Shown in pieces: positions 16,793 to 25,646 of a stretch of 64,000 nt of DNA. The notes under the pieces are model-generated. The model did no database searches. It was not told the origin of the DNA and saw only the letters and a program-made list of their open reading frames with translations. Source of the stretch: Psychrobacillus mangrovi. Its GTDB lineage: Bacteria > Bacillota > Bacilli > Bacillales_A > Planococcaceae. A program made the translations under genes and the position numbers. Every line of letters starts with the position of its first letter. The stretch's first letter is position 1. The stretch covers positions 129,756 to 193,755 of the forward strand of contig NZ_JBAWSY010000007.1 of the NCBI RefSeq assembly GCF_037104765.1, written 5' to 3'.

Positions 16793-18184
16793 TTAGTACC
16801 CCTTTATTGTCGTTACACGCTTAAAGAAGAGCGAAAGAACAAAGGCAATAACAGATATGATTAATCCAAGTAATATTGAATTTTGTACCCCTTCAACTAA
16901 ACCTGTTAATGGATTTTCATATCCTTTTGCTGTAATCGACATTACCGTTACTGCGATTGCTGTACCAATTGCACCAGATACTTGTTGTAATGCATTCATA
17001 ATTGCAGTGCCATCTGTATATAATTCACGTGGCAATTGATTTAAGCCGTTTGTTTGAGCCGGCATCATTATAAAGGAAATCCCAATAAGTAATAATATAT
17101 GCATTATAATGATTGTTAAATTTGACGTGTCTGTATCGATCATACGTAAGAAGAATAAACCGATTATTGTTACACCAAGTCCTAATGGTACTATCAACCT
17201 TGGACCATATTTATCGAATAGGTTCCCTGCTACAACCGACATAAAGGCATTTACTACGCCACCTGGTAACAGTAATAATCCTGCGATCATCGGCGCAAGT
17301 AATAATACATTTTGTAAGTAAATTGGTAAAAGGACCATAACCGATAACAATGTCATCATTAAAGCTAAAATAATTAACAAGCCTAGTGTATACATTGGGT
17401 ACTTAAATACTTTTAAATTCAGCATAGGTGTTTCAAGCCTGAATTGTCGAATTGCAAATAATACTAAAGCAAGTAAACCAATTCCTACTGCAATATAAAC
17501 TTCAGTTGTCATAAATGTACCTAATTCACCTGAAATACTGAATCCATAAACGACGCCACCAAAACCGATTGTTGAAAGAATAAATGATAATACATCTAGC
17601 TTAGTCGGCTGTACTTCACTAACATTTTCAATGAATTTTAGACCAACTAAAATTGCAATAAGTAAAAATGGTAGTGTTACACCAAAAATAAAATGCCATG
17701 AGAATTTTTCTAAAATTACCCCCGCTAGTGTCGGACCAATAGCTGGTGCAAATACAATGACAAGACCAATTTTCCCCATTGCAGCTCCACGTTTTTCAAC
17801 TGGATATACCATTAAAATAACTGTCATCATTAATGGTAAAATAATCGCGGTTCCTAATGCCTGGACGATACGAGCAATTAATAGAATCGAAAAACTTGGG
17901 GCAATGGCTGCAATAAAAGTACCTAAAATCGATAAAGATAATGAAGCAGCAAATAAGTGCCTTGTTGTAAAACGCTGCATTAAAAAGGAAGATACAGGTA
18001 CAAAAACACCTAATACGAGCAAGTATCCTGTTGTTAACCATTGTACCGTTGAAGTTTCAATGCCAAAACCCTTACTTATCTCAACAAACGCCATATTTAA
18101 TGCCGTTTCGTTAAACAGTCCGACGAAGGCAGCGATTAGAAAAGGGATTACTATTTTGTTTCTTTTTTCGTATAAGTTACTCAT
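16793..18184 (-). CDS. DHA2-family drug efflux MFS transporter (EmrB/QacA type)
   Basis: A 463-aa polytopic protein with about 14 hydrophobic segments, the DHA2 number. Motif A-like LMQRFTTRHLFAASL after segment 2 and the antiporter motif C (GPTLAGVILEKFSWHFIFG near 150-168) are present, as is the family start LFNETALNMAFVEISKGFG. It probably exports hydrophobic or cationic drugs in exchange for protons, like Bacillus LmrB/YhcA. The substrate cannot be inferred. A GGAGG site precedes the ATG. No TetR- or MarR-type regulator is adjacent. Confidence 0.9.
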   Translation of the reverse strand: MSNLYEKRNKIVIPFLIAAFVGLFNETALNMAFVEISKGFGIETSTVQWLTTGYLLVLGVFVPVSSFLMQRFTTRHLFAASLSLSILGTFIAAIAPSFSILLIARIVQALGTAIILPLMMTVILMVYPVEKRGAAMGKIGLVIVFAPAIGPTLAGVILEKFSWHFIFGVTLPFLLIAILVGLKFIENVSEVQPTKLDVLSFILSTIGFGGVVYGFSISGELGTFMTTEVYIAVGIGLLALVLFAIRQFRLETPMLNLKVFKYPMYTLGLLIILALMMTLLSVMVLLPIYLQNVLLLAPMIAGLLLLPGGVVNAFMSVVAGNLFDKYGPRLIVPLGLGVTIIGLFFLRMIDTDTSNLTIIIMHILLLIGISFIMMPAQTNGLNQLPRELYTDGTAIMNALQQVSGAIGTAIAVTVMSITAKGYENPLTGLVEGVQNSILLGLIISVIAFVLSLFFKRVTTIKGY

Positions 18185-18840
18185 AAAACCTCCTAGTACT
18201 CCTTACATATCAAAGAGAGATAAATACTTCACAAATCTCTTCATTAATCGTTTATCAGTGTACTTTTTCATAAATCTATAAATATGTAGCTCTTATTCTC
18301 TCATACATTTTACGCTTCGCTTTAAAGCGAGCACACTCTATCATAAGGTGTTAGATACACAAATTCAACCATCTTTTTCAGTTTAAATGCTGTATGATAT
18401 TTCTTTTTAATAAATAATTCAACTTTTGTAGCATCTTGACCACTAAAACCTATCCTATACCAAATACAACTTTGTAATAAGCTCCATTATTACTCGGAAC
18501 TGAAAGCTCGGTAAAGTGAAATATGACGAAGATATCCACTTATTACTTCTACTTTATGAACTTATAAAACAATAATAAATCACATATCTACTAGATGCTT
18601 TGTTACTTTCAAAATATACATTATTTATGTAATTTGAATGTAAATACTAGATATCCTCTCATTTATTGCAGAAAAACCATATCCTTTACTCTAATAGTTT
18701 TTATCTCCTATTGTAATTCCAATTTCAGAATTCCTTTTATAATCCTCAATACTTTATCCCTCATATACAAAATCAATATTATTCCATATGCCCTATGATC
18801 AAATGATAGAATTTTACCATTTTTCTTAAAAAACGCAACA
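18185..18840. other. Intergenic region, no gene found
   Basis: About 650 bases of very AT-rich DNA between two divergent genes. A 67-codon frame at 18595-18798 lacks a ribosome binding site and reads as low-complexity hydrophobic sequence, so I do not call it. A small palindrome GCTTCGC-TTTAAAG-CGAGC occurs near 18312. Its right end carries the Pho-box-like promoter of the next gene. Confidence 0.5.
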
Positions 18841-18894
18841 TTTACACTATATTTACGTTCCAGTAACCTCATATATATATTTACTTCCTATAAT
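18841..18894 (+). promoter_or_regulatory. Pho-box-like promoter of the PHP-hydrolase gene
   Basis: TTTACA at 18841-18846 and TTTACG at 18852-18857 are exactly 11 bases apart. A weaker GTAACC lies one more 11-bp step on (18863). A TATAAT -10 is at 18889-18894, 40 bases before the start codon. The same repeat and spacing occur in the pst promoter, which suggests PhoP control. Confidence 0.6.
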
Positions 18895-18933
18895 TCAAAC
18901 CGTTGGACAAATAATTTTAGGAGGAACTTTCAA

Positions 18934-20466
18934 ATGAAAAAAAGAGCAAAAAAAGCAATTCCTTTAATCGCAACAACCGTTCTTGCTGCTACAGCTTTTA
19001 CTACTCAAGCTTTTACTAATAATAATAGCCAAACAGTAGCAGCAAAACAATTAACACAAGAAGAAGTAAAACAAAGTAATGCGACTTGGGTTGCAGGTGA
19101 TCATCACGTCCATAGCGAATGGAGTGTTGGTTGGGATAACTCTACAAATCCTCCGACACCTATTCAAGCTGGAGATGCTATTTACCCAATTATGAAAAAT
19201 GCAGAAAAAGCAACAGAATATGGACTCGAATGGGTTATGACAACGGATCATGGTGGTCCTAACCATTCAAAGGTAAATTTAGAGCAAGCTTATCCTGAAC
19301 TATTAAAATCGCGTGAAGCATATCCAGAATTAATTCAATTCTATGGAATGGAGTTTGATACACCTGCTGCAGACCATAGTACATTGATGATTCCTAAAGT
19401 GGATAACGAATCACAAATTCTTTTTGATATTGAAAGTCAATTTAATAAACGCGAACCATACCCAAATGATGGTAGTAGAGATACTGAATCTACAATGATT
19501 GAAGCTTTAAACTATATGTTAACTGAGTTGGATGAGGACGAGCAGCCAATTCATATCGCCCACCATCCATCACGTTCAGCAAAAGGTGATGGCGAATGGG
19601 GGCAAGATACACCCGAGGAATTCCGTAATTGGAACGATTTAGCTCCTAATATCTCCATAGGGATGGAAGGTGCTCCTGGCCATCAAGCCGCAGCATTAAC
19701 TCCAGATGGCGAACTTGATGATGGCGCTCGTGGTTCATATGGTAACTACCCAACAATGGGCGGTTATGATCAAATGGCTGCTAAAGTCGGCGGTCTATGG
19801 GATTCTATGCTTGGTGAAGGAAGACACTGGTGGATTACAGCAACTTCAGATTCACATGTTAACTGGCGTGAAGGTGGTAGTGACTTCTGGCCAGGTGAAT
19901 ATTCTAAAACTTATGTAAAAGCTGAGAAAGACTACGACGATATTATGGAAAGCCTTCGTGGTGGGAATGTATATGTTACAACTGGTGACCTAATTTCTGA
20001 ACTTGATGTGAAAGTGCAAGCAGGTGGAAAATCTCCTATCTTTGCTCAATCTAAAGGAAATTCAGCGACTTTAGGAGAAACTCTTACAATACCAGGGAAA
20101 TCTAAAGATGTAACGGTAACAATTCGCATCAAAGATCCAAATGCCGCAAATGCCAATGGAGATACACCAGAGGTAAAACGTGTTGACTTAATTATGGGTG
20201 AAGTTACTGGTAAAGTAGAAGATCGTTCAACTGCGACAAACCCAACTACCAAAGTTGCTAAACGCTTCACAGAAGAAGATTGGACAAAAAATGGAGAATA
20301 CATTGAGATTTCTTATACTTTAGATAATGTTGATAAAGACAGCTATATCCGTTTACGTGGTACGAATACGGATCAATTAGAACCCGAAACAGACCCTCGC
20401 GGTGAAGATCCATGGACAGATCTTTGGTTCTACTCTAACCCAGTGTTTATCAAAACTGCTAAATAA
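18934..20466 (+). CDS. Secreted PHP-domain metallohydrolase
   Basis: A 510-aa exported protein: basic start, hydrophobic stretch at about 8-26 and likely signal peptidase cleavage before residue 38. The PHP metal-site motifs are all visible: HHVH at 57-60, TTDHGG with D105/H106, GMEFD with E140, AHHPSR with H210/H211, and SDSH with D306/H308. This arrangement resembles the CehA/McbA-type PHP enzymes that cleave phosphoester or carbamate bonds. The C-terminal ~150 residues are a beta-sandwich-like accessory region. A GGAGG site precedes the ATG. The Pho-box-like promoter and neighbouring pst operon suggest a role in releasing phosphate from organic compounds outside the cell. The substrate is unknown. 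Confidence 0.85.
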   Translation: MKKRAKKAIPLIATTVLAATAFTTQAFTNNNSQTVAAKQLTQEEVKQSNATWVAGDHHVHSEWSVGWDNSTNPPTPIQAGDAIYPIMKNAEKATEYGLEWVMTTDHGGPNHSKVNLEQAYPELLKSREAYPELIQFYGMEFDTPAADHSTLMIPKVDNESQILFDIESQFNKREPYPNDGSRDTESTMIEALNYMLTELDEDEQPIHIAHHPSRSAKGDGEWGQDTPEEFRNWNDLAPNISIGMEGAPGHQAAALTPDGELDDGARGSYGNYPTMGGYDQMAAKVGGLWDSMLGEGRHWWITATSDSHVNWREGGSDFWPGEYSKTYVKAEKDYDDIMESLRGGNVYVTTGDLISELDVKVQAGGKSPIFAQSKGNSATLGETLTIPGKSKDVTVTIRIKDPNAANANGDTPEVKRVDLIMGEVTGKVEDRSTATNPTTKVAKRFTEEDWTKNGEYIEISYTLDNVDKDSYIRLRGTNTDQLEPETDPRGEDPWTDLWFYSNPVFIKTAK

Positions 20467-20480
20467 TCTATAAAACTAGT

Positions 20481-20514
20481 ACAAGACGAGGAGACAAAGT
20501 CCTCCTTGTCTTTT
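20481..20514 (+). terminator. Imperfect hairpin between the PHP gene and hupE-like gene
   Basis: AAGACGAGGA pairs with TCCTC plus GTCTT (3-base bulge), followed by TTTTCTC. It is weak enough to be an attenuator, which would give less of the downstream membrane protein than of the secreted enzyme. Confidence 0.45.
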
Positions 20515-20562
20515 CTCATTATTAAATGCTATAAAGAATCAATTGAAAATGGAGTAGATTTT

Positions 20563-21618
20563 ATGAGAAAGCTATATTTAATTATTATATTAATTCTTTC
20601 AATTACCACTACCCTTCAATCCCCTTCTGCCTATGCTCATACCAATAATAGTGAAGGTTACTCTCTTATTGAGGTAAATGATAATCATATCAATTATGAA
20701 CTGAAGGTTGACCTCACAGAACTTGGTCATGCCATAAATCTAGAAATGGGACAGCAGCAATTATTTGATACGAAAATAGTTCAGGATTATGTCAATTCTC
20801 GTATTGAACTTTATGCGGATAGTGTAAAAGTAGAAGGAACGCTTGAAGCATCTGATGTTGAAACAATTAATGACAAACAGTTTGCTGTCATGAACCTAAA
20901 ATACCAATTAGAAGACAAACCTGAAAAGCTAGTCTTAGATTATAATATGTTTCTAGATGATTCAGATCCAAGTCACGCCAATTATGCAACGGTTAAATTA
21001 GATGGCGGACAACAAGAAGGAGTTCTTAGTTTCGAGTCAAGAGAGCTTGAAATCGGTGAAGTGAGTTTTGTTCAAACTGCAACACAGTTTCTTTTACTTG
21101 GCTTAGAGCATATTTTTACAGGCTACGATCATATTCTGTTTGTTATTAGCTTATTATTTGGAGCAAAGACCATCAAAAATAATTTCACTTTGGTAACTGC
21201 GTTTACTATTGCCCATAGTATAACTCTAATTCTTGCAACATTAGATATTGTGCAGTTACCAGGTAGATTGGTAGAAGCTACAATTGCGTTGAGTATTATT
21301 TACGTAGCACTTATTAATATTTTTAACCCTGACTCAAAGCAGCAGCCATGGCTTGCCTTTGCCTTTGGTCTCATCCACGGATTTGGTTTTGCAGGAATTC
21401 TTTCAGAAATGCGATTAGATGGAAGTCACCTAGCCACGTCTCTATTATCTTTCAATATCGGGATTGAAATTGGACAACTGATTATTGTAGCCATCGTATT
21501 CCCTATCCTTCTGTGGTTAAAGAAATTAACTGTTAAACCAGCTACATGGGTGATTCCGGGAGCTTCAGTGGCAATCTTAGCCTTTGGACTCGTTTGGTTT
21601 ATTGAAAGAGCTTTTTAA
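20563..21618 (+). CDS. HupE/UreJ-family membrane protein
   Basis: A 351-aa protein: signal peptide (1-25), an extracytoplasmic beta-rich domain of ~160 residues, then about six to seven membrane segments. The membrane part has the HupE/UreJ_2 motifs GLEHIFTGYDHILF, TIAHSITL, FGLIHGFGFAGIL and FNIGIEIGQL, whose His, Asp and Glu residues can bind metal. Members are thought to move Ni, Co or other metals, or to help secreted metalloenzymes. The open frame reaches back to a TTG at 20506, but the ATG at 20563 has a GGAG site and begins the signal peptide. It is 96 bases after the PHP gene and may be its operon partner; a role supplying metal to it is speculation. Confidence 0.8.
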   Translation: MRKLYLIIILILSITTTLQSPSAYAHTNNSEGYSLIEVNDNHINYELKVDLTELGHAINLEMGQQQLFDTKIVQDYVNSRIELYADSVKVEGTLEASDVETINDKQFAVMNLKYQLEDKPEKLVLDYNMFLDDSDPSHANYATVKLDGGQQEGVLSFESRELEIGEVSFVQTATQFLLLGLEHIFTGYDHILFVISLLFGAKTIKNNFTLVTAFTIAHSITLILATLDIVQLPGRLVEATIALSIIYVALINIFNPDSKQQPWLAFAFGLIHGFGFAGILSEMRLDGSHLATSLLSFNIGIEIGQLIIVAIVFPILLWLKKLTVKPATWVIPGASVAILAFGLVWFIERAF

Positions 21619-21825
21619 CGACATAACTATTAAGAGACTCAATTGGCCAACAAAGCCTTTATTCATTAGTTGAAAAAATTACTTGTACTCACGAAGGTAA
21701 AATCCATATACACTATACCTTGTTAATCCGTTACAAGTAGCATAAAACTCTACATAAGGACAACTAGCATATGGTTAGTTACTCTCATTTAAATTAAAAT
21801 ACGAGACACACTCTCCTTAACAAGC

Positions 21826-21867
21826 AAAAAGAACGAATTCCTCCGTCGGGAATTCGTTCTTTTTTTC
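21826..21867. terminator. Bidirectional terminator after the HupE-like gene
   Basis: AAAAAGAACGAATTCC / GGAATTCGTTCTTTTT, a 16-bp perfect stem with a 7-base loop and T/A runs on both sides. It lies 208 bases after the HupE-like stop. Confidence 0.9.
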
Positions 21868-21991
21868 ATTACTATATTAACTACAACCACGCAACCACCC
21901 TACAATGTACAGTGTGTATGGAGCAACAAAAGAATGTTGGTGGGTTTCTAAAATTTATTTAGTAAGTAAAAAAAGTGAGTGAAAATCAATA

Positions 21992-22034
21992 AGGAGTAAG
22001 CTATCAAAAAACATTCTTTTGATAGCTTACTCCT
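21992..22034 (-). terminator. Terminator of the LTA synthase gene
   Basis: AGGAGTAAGCTATCAAAA pairs perfectly with TTTTGATAGCTTACTCCT (18-bp stem, 7-base loop), 14 bases after the ltaS stop. There is no long T-tract, but the stem is very stable. Confidence 0.75.
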
Positions 22035-22047
22035 CATCGAAATAAAT

Positions 22048-24015
22048 CTATTTTTTTTCGTTATCAGCTTTTTCTGTTAAATCCTTATTATAATTGTACT
22101 GAGAAGGATCGACTTTAGTAAATCCTGCCAGTGAATAGAATCTCAATAAGTCACCATTCACAACTTTATCAGAAATTTGTAATTTATTATCTACTTGCAT
22201 TTGGTACTTATTCGCTTTTTCTAATTGATTTGCGTCATCTACTGGTAAACCAGTTCTAGCATCATAGTATTTCCCATCAATTGAATAGATAGTAGGACTG
22301 ACATAATCATCGTTTCTAAACGTTACTACTTCATTATGCTCTTTTGATAATATGTCGGTACCAAATTGAACATAATTTTGTGATTCAATTCCAAGTAAGT
22401 GCAATAAGGTTGGAAGAAGGTCTATTTGTCCTCCGTAAGTATGATTGACTTCCCCTTGCATTCCTGGAACGTGAATAATTAATGGCACACGTTGTAAATT
22501 AGCACTTTCATAAGGTGTAATTTCTTTTCCAATGATTTGTTCCATGGCTTTATTATGATTTTCGGAAATACCGTAATGGTCACCATAAAAAACAAGCATA
22601 CTGTTATCATATAAGCCTGACTTTTTTAATTCATCAATGAACTGTTCAATTGCTTCATCCGCATAACGAGCAGTTTGGAAATAATCATCTACACTTGCAT
22701 CACCAGTATTAGCTTTACCAATTGTTGTTAGGTCTTGATTCATTTTATATGGATAATGGTTCCCAACCGTAATAAATTTCGAATAGAAAGGTTGAGGTAA
22801 AGTTTTCATTAGATCTAATGATTGTTCAAAGAATGGCTTATCCAATAAACCATATTCAGCCATATCTTCTTCAGAACTAGTGTCATAATAATTAGCATCA
22901 AAGAAATGGTCATAGCCGAATGATTTATAAATCTCATTACGGTTCCAGAAACTTCCACTATTTCCATGAAACACAGCAGATGTATAGCCATCCTCTTTTA
23001 ATATTGCAGGAGCTGCTTGATACGTATTCTGACCTTTTGTAATAAATGCAGATCCTTGCGGTAAACCAAATAAAGAGTTTTCAAGCATAAATTCAGCATC
23101 TGAAGTTTTACCTTGAGCTGTTTGATGGAAGAAGTTATCAAAGTATAGTGTATTCGGATCTTTTGTTAATGAATTTAAGAATGGTGTTACTTCTTCACCG
23201 TTTAATTTATAGTCAATCAAAAAGTTTTGGAATGACTCCAAATGGATATAGATGACATTCATTCCTTTTGCTGCGCCAAAATATTCTTGATTAGGTTCCG
23301 CATAGTTAGATTTTGTAAAGTTAATAACTTCTGTTATATCATCGCTATCAGCTAAAGCCCTTTTTGAAGACGCCTTAATAGTTTCAGTAGCGTCATATAA
23401 CGTATAGTTATACATTCCTATATACTTAACAATATAGTTTCTATCAAAACCACGAGTTAATAACTGTGGACGATCAGCGTTAGCTAGTCCTAAATTTAAA
23501 GCAGATATTCCTATTGCAAAAGCAATCACTGCAATTGCTTTTTTGTATCTAATTTTACTATTATCTTTTTGTATTTTTTTAGATAACCATAGGTAAATCA
23601 ACAAAAATACATCGATAAAGAACAATATATCGTAGGGTTTTAATAAAGAAATAACACTGCCGCCTAAGTCTCCAAAGTTTTGCGTTTGAGTAATCGTTGG
23701 TAATGTAATATAGTCACTAAAAAATCTATAATAAACTACATTTGCATATAAAAGAATGGACATAAGAGAGTAAATTACAACAAGTAATGCATATTTCCCC
23801 CGTCCTTTGAAAATGAATGAAATTCCAAGAAACAACATAGCTGAACCCAATGGATTTAATAGTAAAAGGAATTGTTGAAGGAATCCTTCTACCCCTAAGT
23901 TAAACTGTGTTACTTGTGTGATATATGTTTTAATCCATAGCATGAAAACGGCAAATAAATAAAAACCAAAAAACTTGTTTAAAAAGACAGCTTTTTTATT
24001 ATCTAAACTTTCCAT
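22048..24015 (-). CDS. ltaS: Lipoteichoic acid synthase (LtaS family)
   Basis: A 655-aa protein: five N-terminal membrane helices (to about residue 185), a linker with a likely signal-peptidase site near KRALA (~215), then an extracellular sulfatase-like domain. Motifs: IHLESFQNF (metal-ligand Glu near 262), QGKTSDAEF with catalytic Thr304, WNRNEIY, VGNHYPY, and FYGDHYG with the metal-binding Asp-His pair. It polymerises glycerol phosphate from phosphatidylglycerol into lipoteichoic acid. Length matches Bacillus LtaS/YfnI/YqgS paralogues, and I cannot say which paralogue it is. It is a single gene. Confidence 0.93.
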   Translation of the reverse strand: MESLDNKKAVFLNKFFGFYLFAVFMLWIKTYITQVTQFNLGVEGFLQQFLLLLNPLGSAMLFLGISFIFKGRGKYALLVVIYSLMSILLYANVVYYRFFSDYITLPTITQTQNFGDLGGSVISLLKPYDILFFIDVFLLIYLWLSKKIQKDNSKIRYKKAIAVIAFAIGISALNLGLANADRPQLLTRGFDRNYIVKYIGMYNYTLYDATETIKASSKRALADSDDITEVINFTKSNYAEPNQEYFGAAKGMNVIYIHLESFQNFLIDYKLNGEEVTPFLNSLTKDPNTLYFDNFFHQTAQGKTSDAEFMLENSLFGLPQGSAFITKGQNTYQAAPAILKEDGYTSAVFHGNSGSFWNRNEIYKSFGYDHFFDANYYDTSSEEDMAEYGLLDKPFFEQSLDLMKTLPQPFYSKFITVGNHYPYKMNQDLTTIGKANTGDASVDDYFQTARYADEAIEQFIDELKKSGLYDNSMLVFYGDHYGISENHNKAMEQIIGKEITPYESANLQRVPLIIHVPGMQGEVNHTYGGQIDLLPTLLHLLGIESQNYVQFGTDILSKEHNEVVTFRNDDYVSPTIYSIDGKYYDARTGLPVDDANQLEKANKYQMQVDNKLQISDKVVNGDLLRFYSLAGFTKVDPSQYNYNKDLTEKADNEKK

Positions 24016-24367
24016 TTTTCACCTTCCTATTACTCTAAAAATTAAGTTTTACATTAATAGATTAATTTGGTAAAATATAATTTTACTATAATTTTTACAG
24101 AGATATTATATAATACATTACGTTCGGACTTCTGTCAAGTACTTTTTTCTCTTATCGTACCTTTATTTATTCTTATAGAATGGATATTTTGCTTAAAGCG
24201 TCAAAAATAACGACTCTTAAAAATCAGTAAGTATTTATTAAATTATCAAATCAAAAGCGGATTCCAATATAGGAATCCGCTTTTGATTAAAACTATACTA
24301 ACTCCAACCACGCGACTGCTAATTATAAATAATTTTATATGTAAAGGATGTTTTTTCAGGACTGTTT
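24016..24367. other. Intergenic region between ltaS and degV
   Basis: AT-rich. Contains the degV-side terminator (24249-24288) and a 24-base copy of the rlmD-tail-like repeat at 24299-24322. The ltaS promoter must lie in 24016-24180, but I see no clear boxes. Confidence 0.5.
24249..24288 (-). terminator. Terminator downstream of degV
   Basis: AATCAAAAGCGGATTCC / GGAATCCGCTTTTGATT, 17-bp perfect stem with a 6-base loop; read leftward it is followed by TGATAATTT. Confidence 0.85.
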
Positions 24368-25219
24368 CTAATGTTCAAGACCTGCAATGCCGAAGCCCCC
24401 AGGTCCAGAGTGAGTAGAAATCATAGCGCCTGCTTGAATCCATATTACATTTTCAAAACCTGATTGATTTGCGATTTCATTCATCCGCTGCTTGATACTT
24501 TCATTGAGTCCGATTGAGTATATAAAATAAAGTTGTTCTCTATCAATATTATATTGATTTAAATAATCTCGCATGAGTTTTTCAGCAACTCCACTAATTT
24601 CCCCACGGTATTTTCTAATTGAGACAAGATTCCCTTCTATTAATTCAATACAAGGTTTTATTTTTAACAATGCCCCGCCGAGGTAAGCAATATTACTAAC
24701 GCGTCCACCAGCTCTTAAAAATTCTAAGCTGCCGGGTACGAAAGCCAATCTTGATTTAGGAACCTTTGATTTTATTTTTTCTATGAATTGCAAAGGTTCA
24801 ATTGCAGGTTCTTTCTCTAGCATAGTAACAGCATCCATCACAATTGCAGTTAATCCACCCGTAACATTCAAAGCATCAATTAGGAAAAGATCTTCAAAAT
24901 CTTCTGCTGCAATTAACGCATTTTGAAAGGAAGAAGATGCTTTTGATGTATAACCAATGTGAATAATGATGCTATCAGGATAATTTTTTCTAATTCTCGT
25001 AAAAAACTCATGATATTCATGAACATTAGTGGCAGTTGTAGATGGTATCTTTTTTGTGCGATTATGAAAGTCATAAATTTCTTTTACGGATAGATCACCA
25101 TCTAAATAGTCATGTCCATCCATGATGACATGCATCGGTACCACCTGAACAGCATGTTTGTCAGCTAAATCTTTTGGTAAATCCGCTCCACTCTCTGTCG
25201 ATAAAATAATCCTATTCAA
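24368..25219 (-). CDS. DegV-family fatty-acid-binding protein
   Basis: A 283-aa protein of the DegV/FakB fold. STESGADLP near residues 7-15, VVPMHVIMDGHDYLDG near 26-41, the conserved P-S-T-T in KKIPSTTATN, and GYTSKASSSFQNAL near 85-100 form the lipid-binding pocket. AFVPGSLEFLRAGGRVS is the C-domain signature. FakB-type members bind an acyl chain and present it to the kinase FakA. The start is TTG at 25219, 7 bases after GGAGGGA. Cytoplasmic and monocistronic by its flanking hairpins. Confidence 0.9.
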   Translation of the reverse strand: MNRIILSTESGADLPKDLADKHAVQVVPMHVIMDGHDYLDGDLSVKEIYDFHNRTKKIPSTTATNVHEYHEFFTRIRKNYPDSIIIHIGYTSKASSSFQNALIAAEDFEDLFLIDALNVTGGLTAIVMDAVTMLEKEPAIEPLQFIEKIKSKVPKSRLAFVPGSLEFLRAGGRVSNIAYLGGALLKIKPCIELIEGNLVSIRKYRGEISGVAEKLMRDYLNQYNIDREQLYFIYSIGLNESIKQRMNEIANQSGFENVIWIQAGAMISTHSGPGGFGIAGLEH

Positions 25220-25646
25220 TTGTACGTCCCTCCAATTAACACACTATGATTTACTCTAACTATACACTAAAAGGGAAAATCATTCGTTAAATCTTCAGAA
25301 TTTTTTAAACTTTGAAAGACTTCGATTTCATATCTGAAGAGAATACACTTCTTAGGGTACGCGTGAAATCTGGCGGGAAAATTACACACCTCGTCATAGA
25401 TTCAAATCTACTCCATTCAAATAAATCCAATAAAAAAATTCTAATTTCGTAATAGTTTTTACGAAATTAGAATCTAATTAAAAAGTATATTTACTTATTC
25501 AACTCCAACCACGCGACTGCTTCACAATGTGCAGAGTGTATGTGGCAACACATGTTGTGCTGGTGGGTTCAATACCACATTCATTCCAGCCAATTCACTG
25601 CTTAATAAGCTCTCTTTTTGCGGTTACATCATTCTACCGTCCAACG
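25220..25646. other. Intergenic region between degV and the dus gene
   Basis: Contains a terminator (25431-25473), the best non-coding copy of the rlmD-tail-like repeat (about 25496-25575) and possibly a degenerate second copy (about 25583-25604). No ORF with a start and ribosome binding site is present. Confidence 0.55.
25431..25473 (-). terminator. Terminator downstream of dus
   Basis: ATTCTAATTTCGTAA / TTACGAAATTAGAAT, 15-bp perfect stem, 6-base loop, followed leftward by six to seven Ts. Confidence 0.85.

Larger units (their letters stand above)
21619..22047. other. Convergent intergenic region
   Basis: Holds two terminators (21826-21865 and 21992-22034) and between them, at about 21877-21945, a sequence that resembles the rlmD 3' end and the copy at 25.5 kb (see findings). 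No ORF is supported. Confidence 0.6.

Noticed and set aside
17631..18281. 216-codon rightward frame opposite the DHA2 transporter
   Set aside because: Antisense shadow of a well-supported membrane protein gene; composition (Ile/Asn/Lys/Pro-rich) reflects the reverse of hydrophobic codons.
18595..18798. 67-codon rightward frame
   Set aside because: No Shine-Dalgarno, low-complexity hydrophobic composition in very AT-rich DNA.
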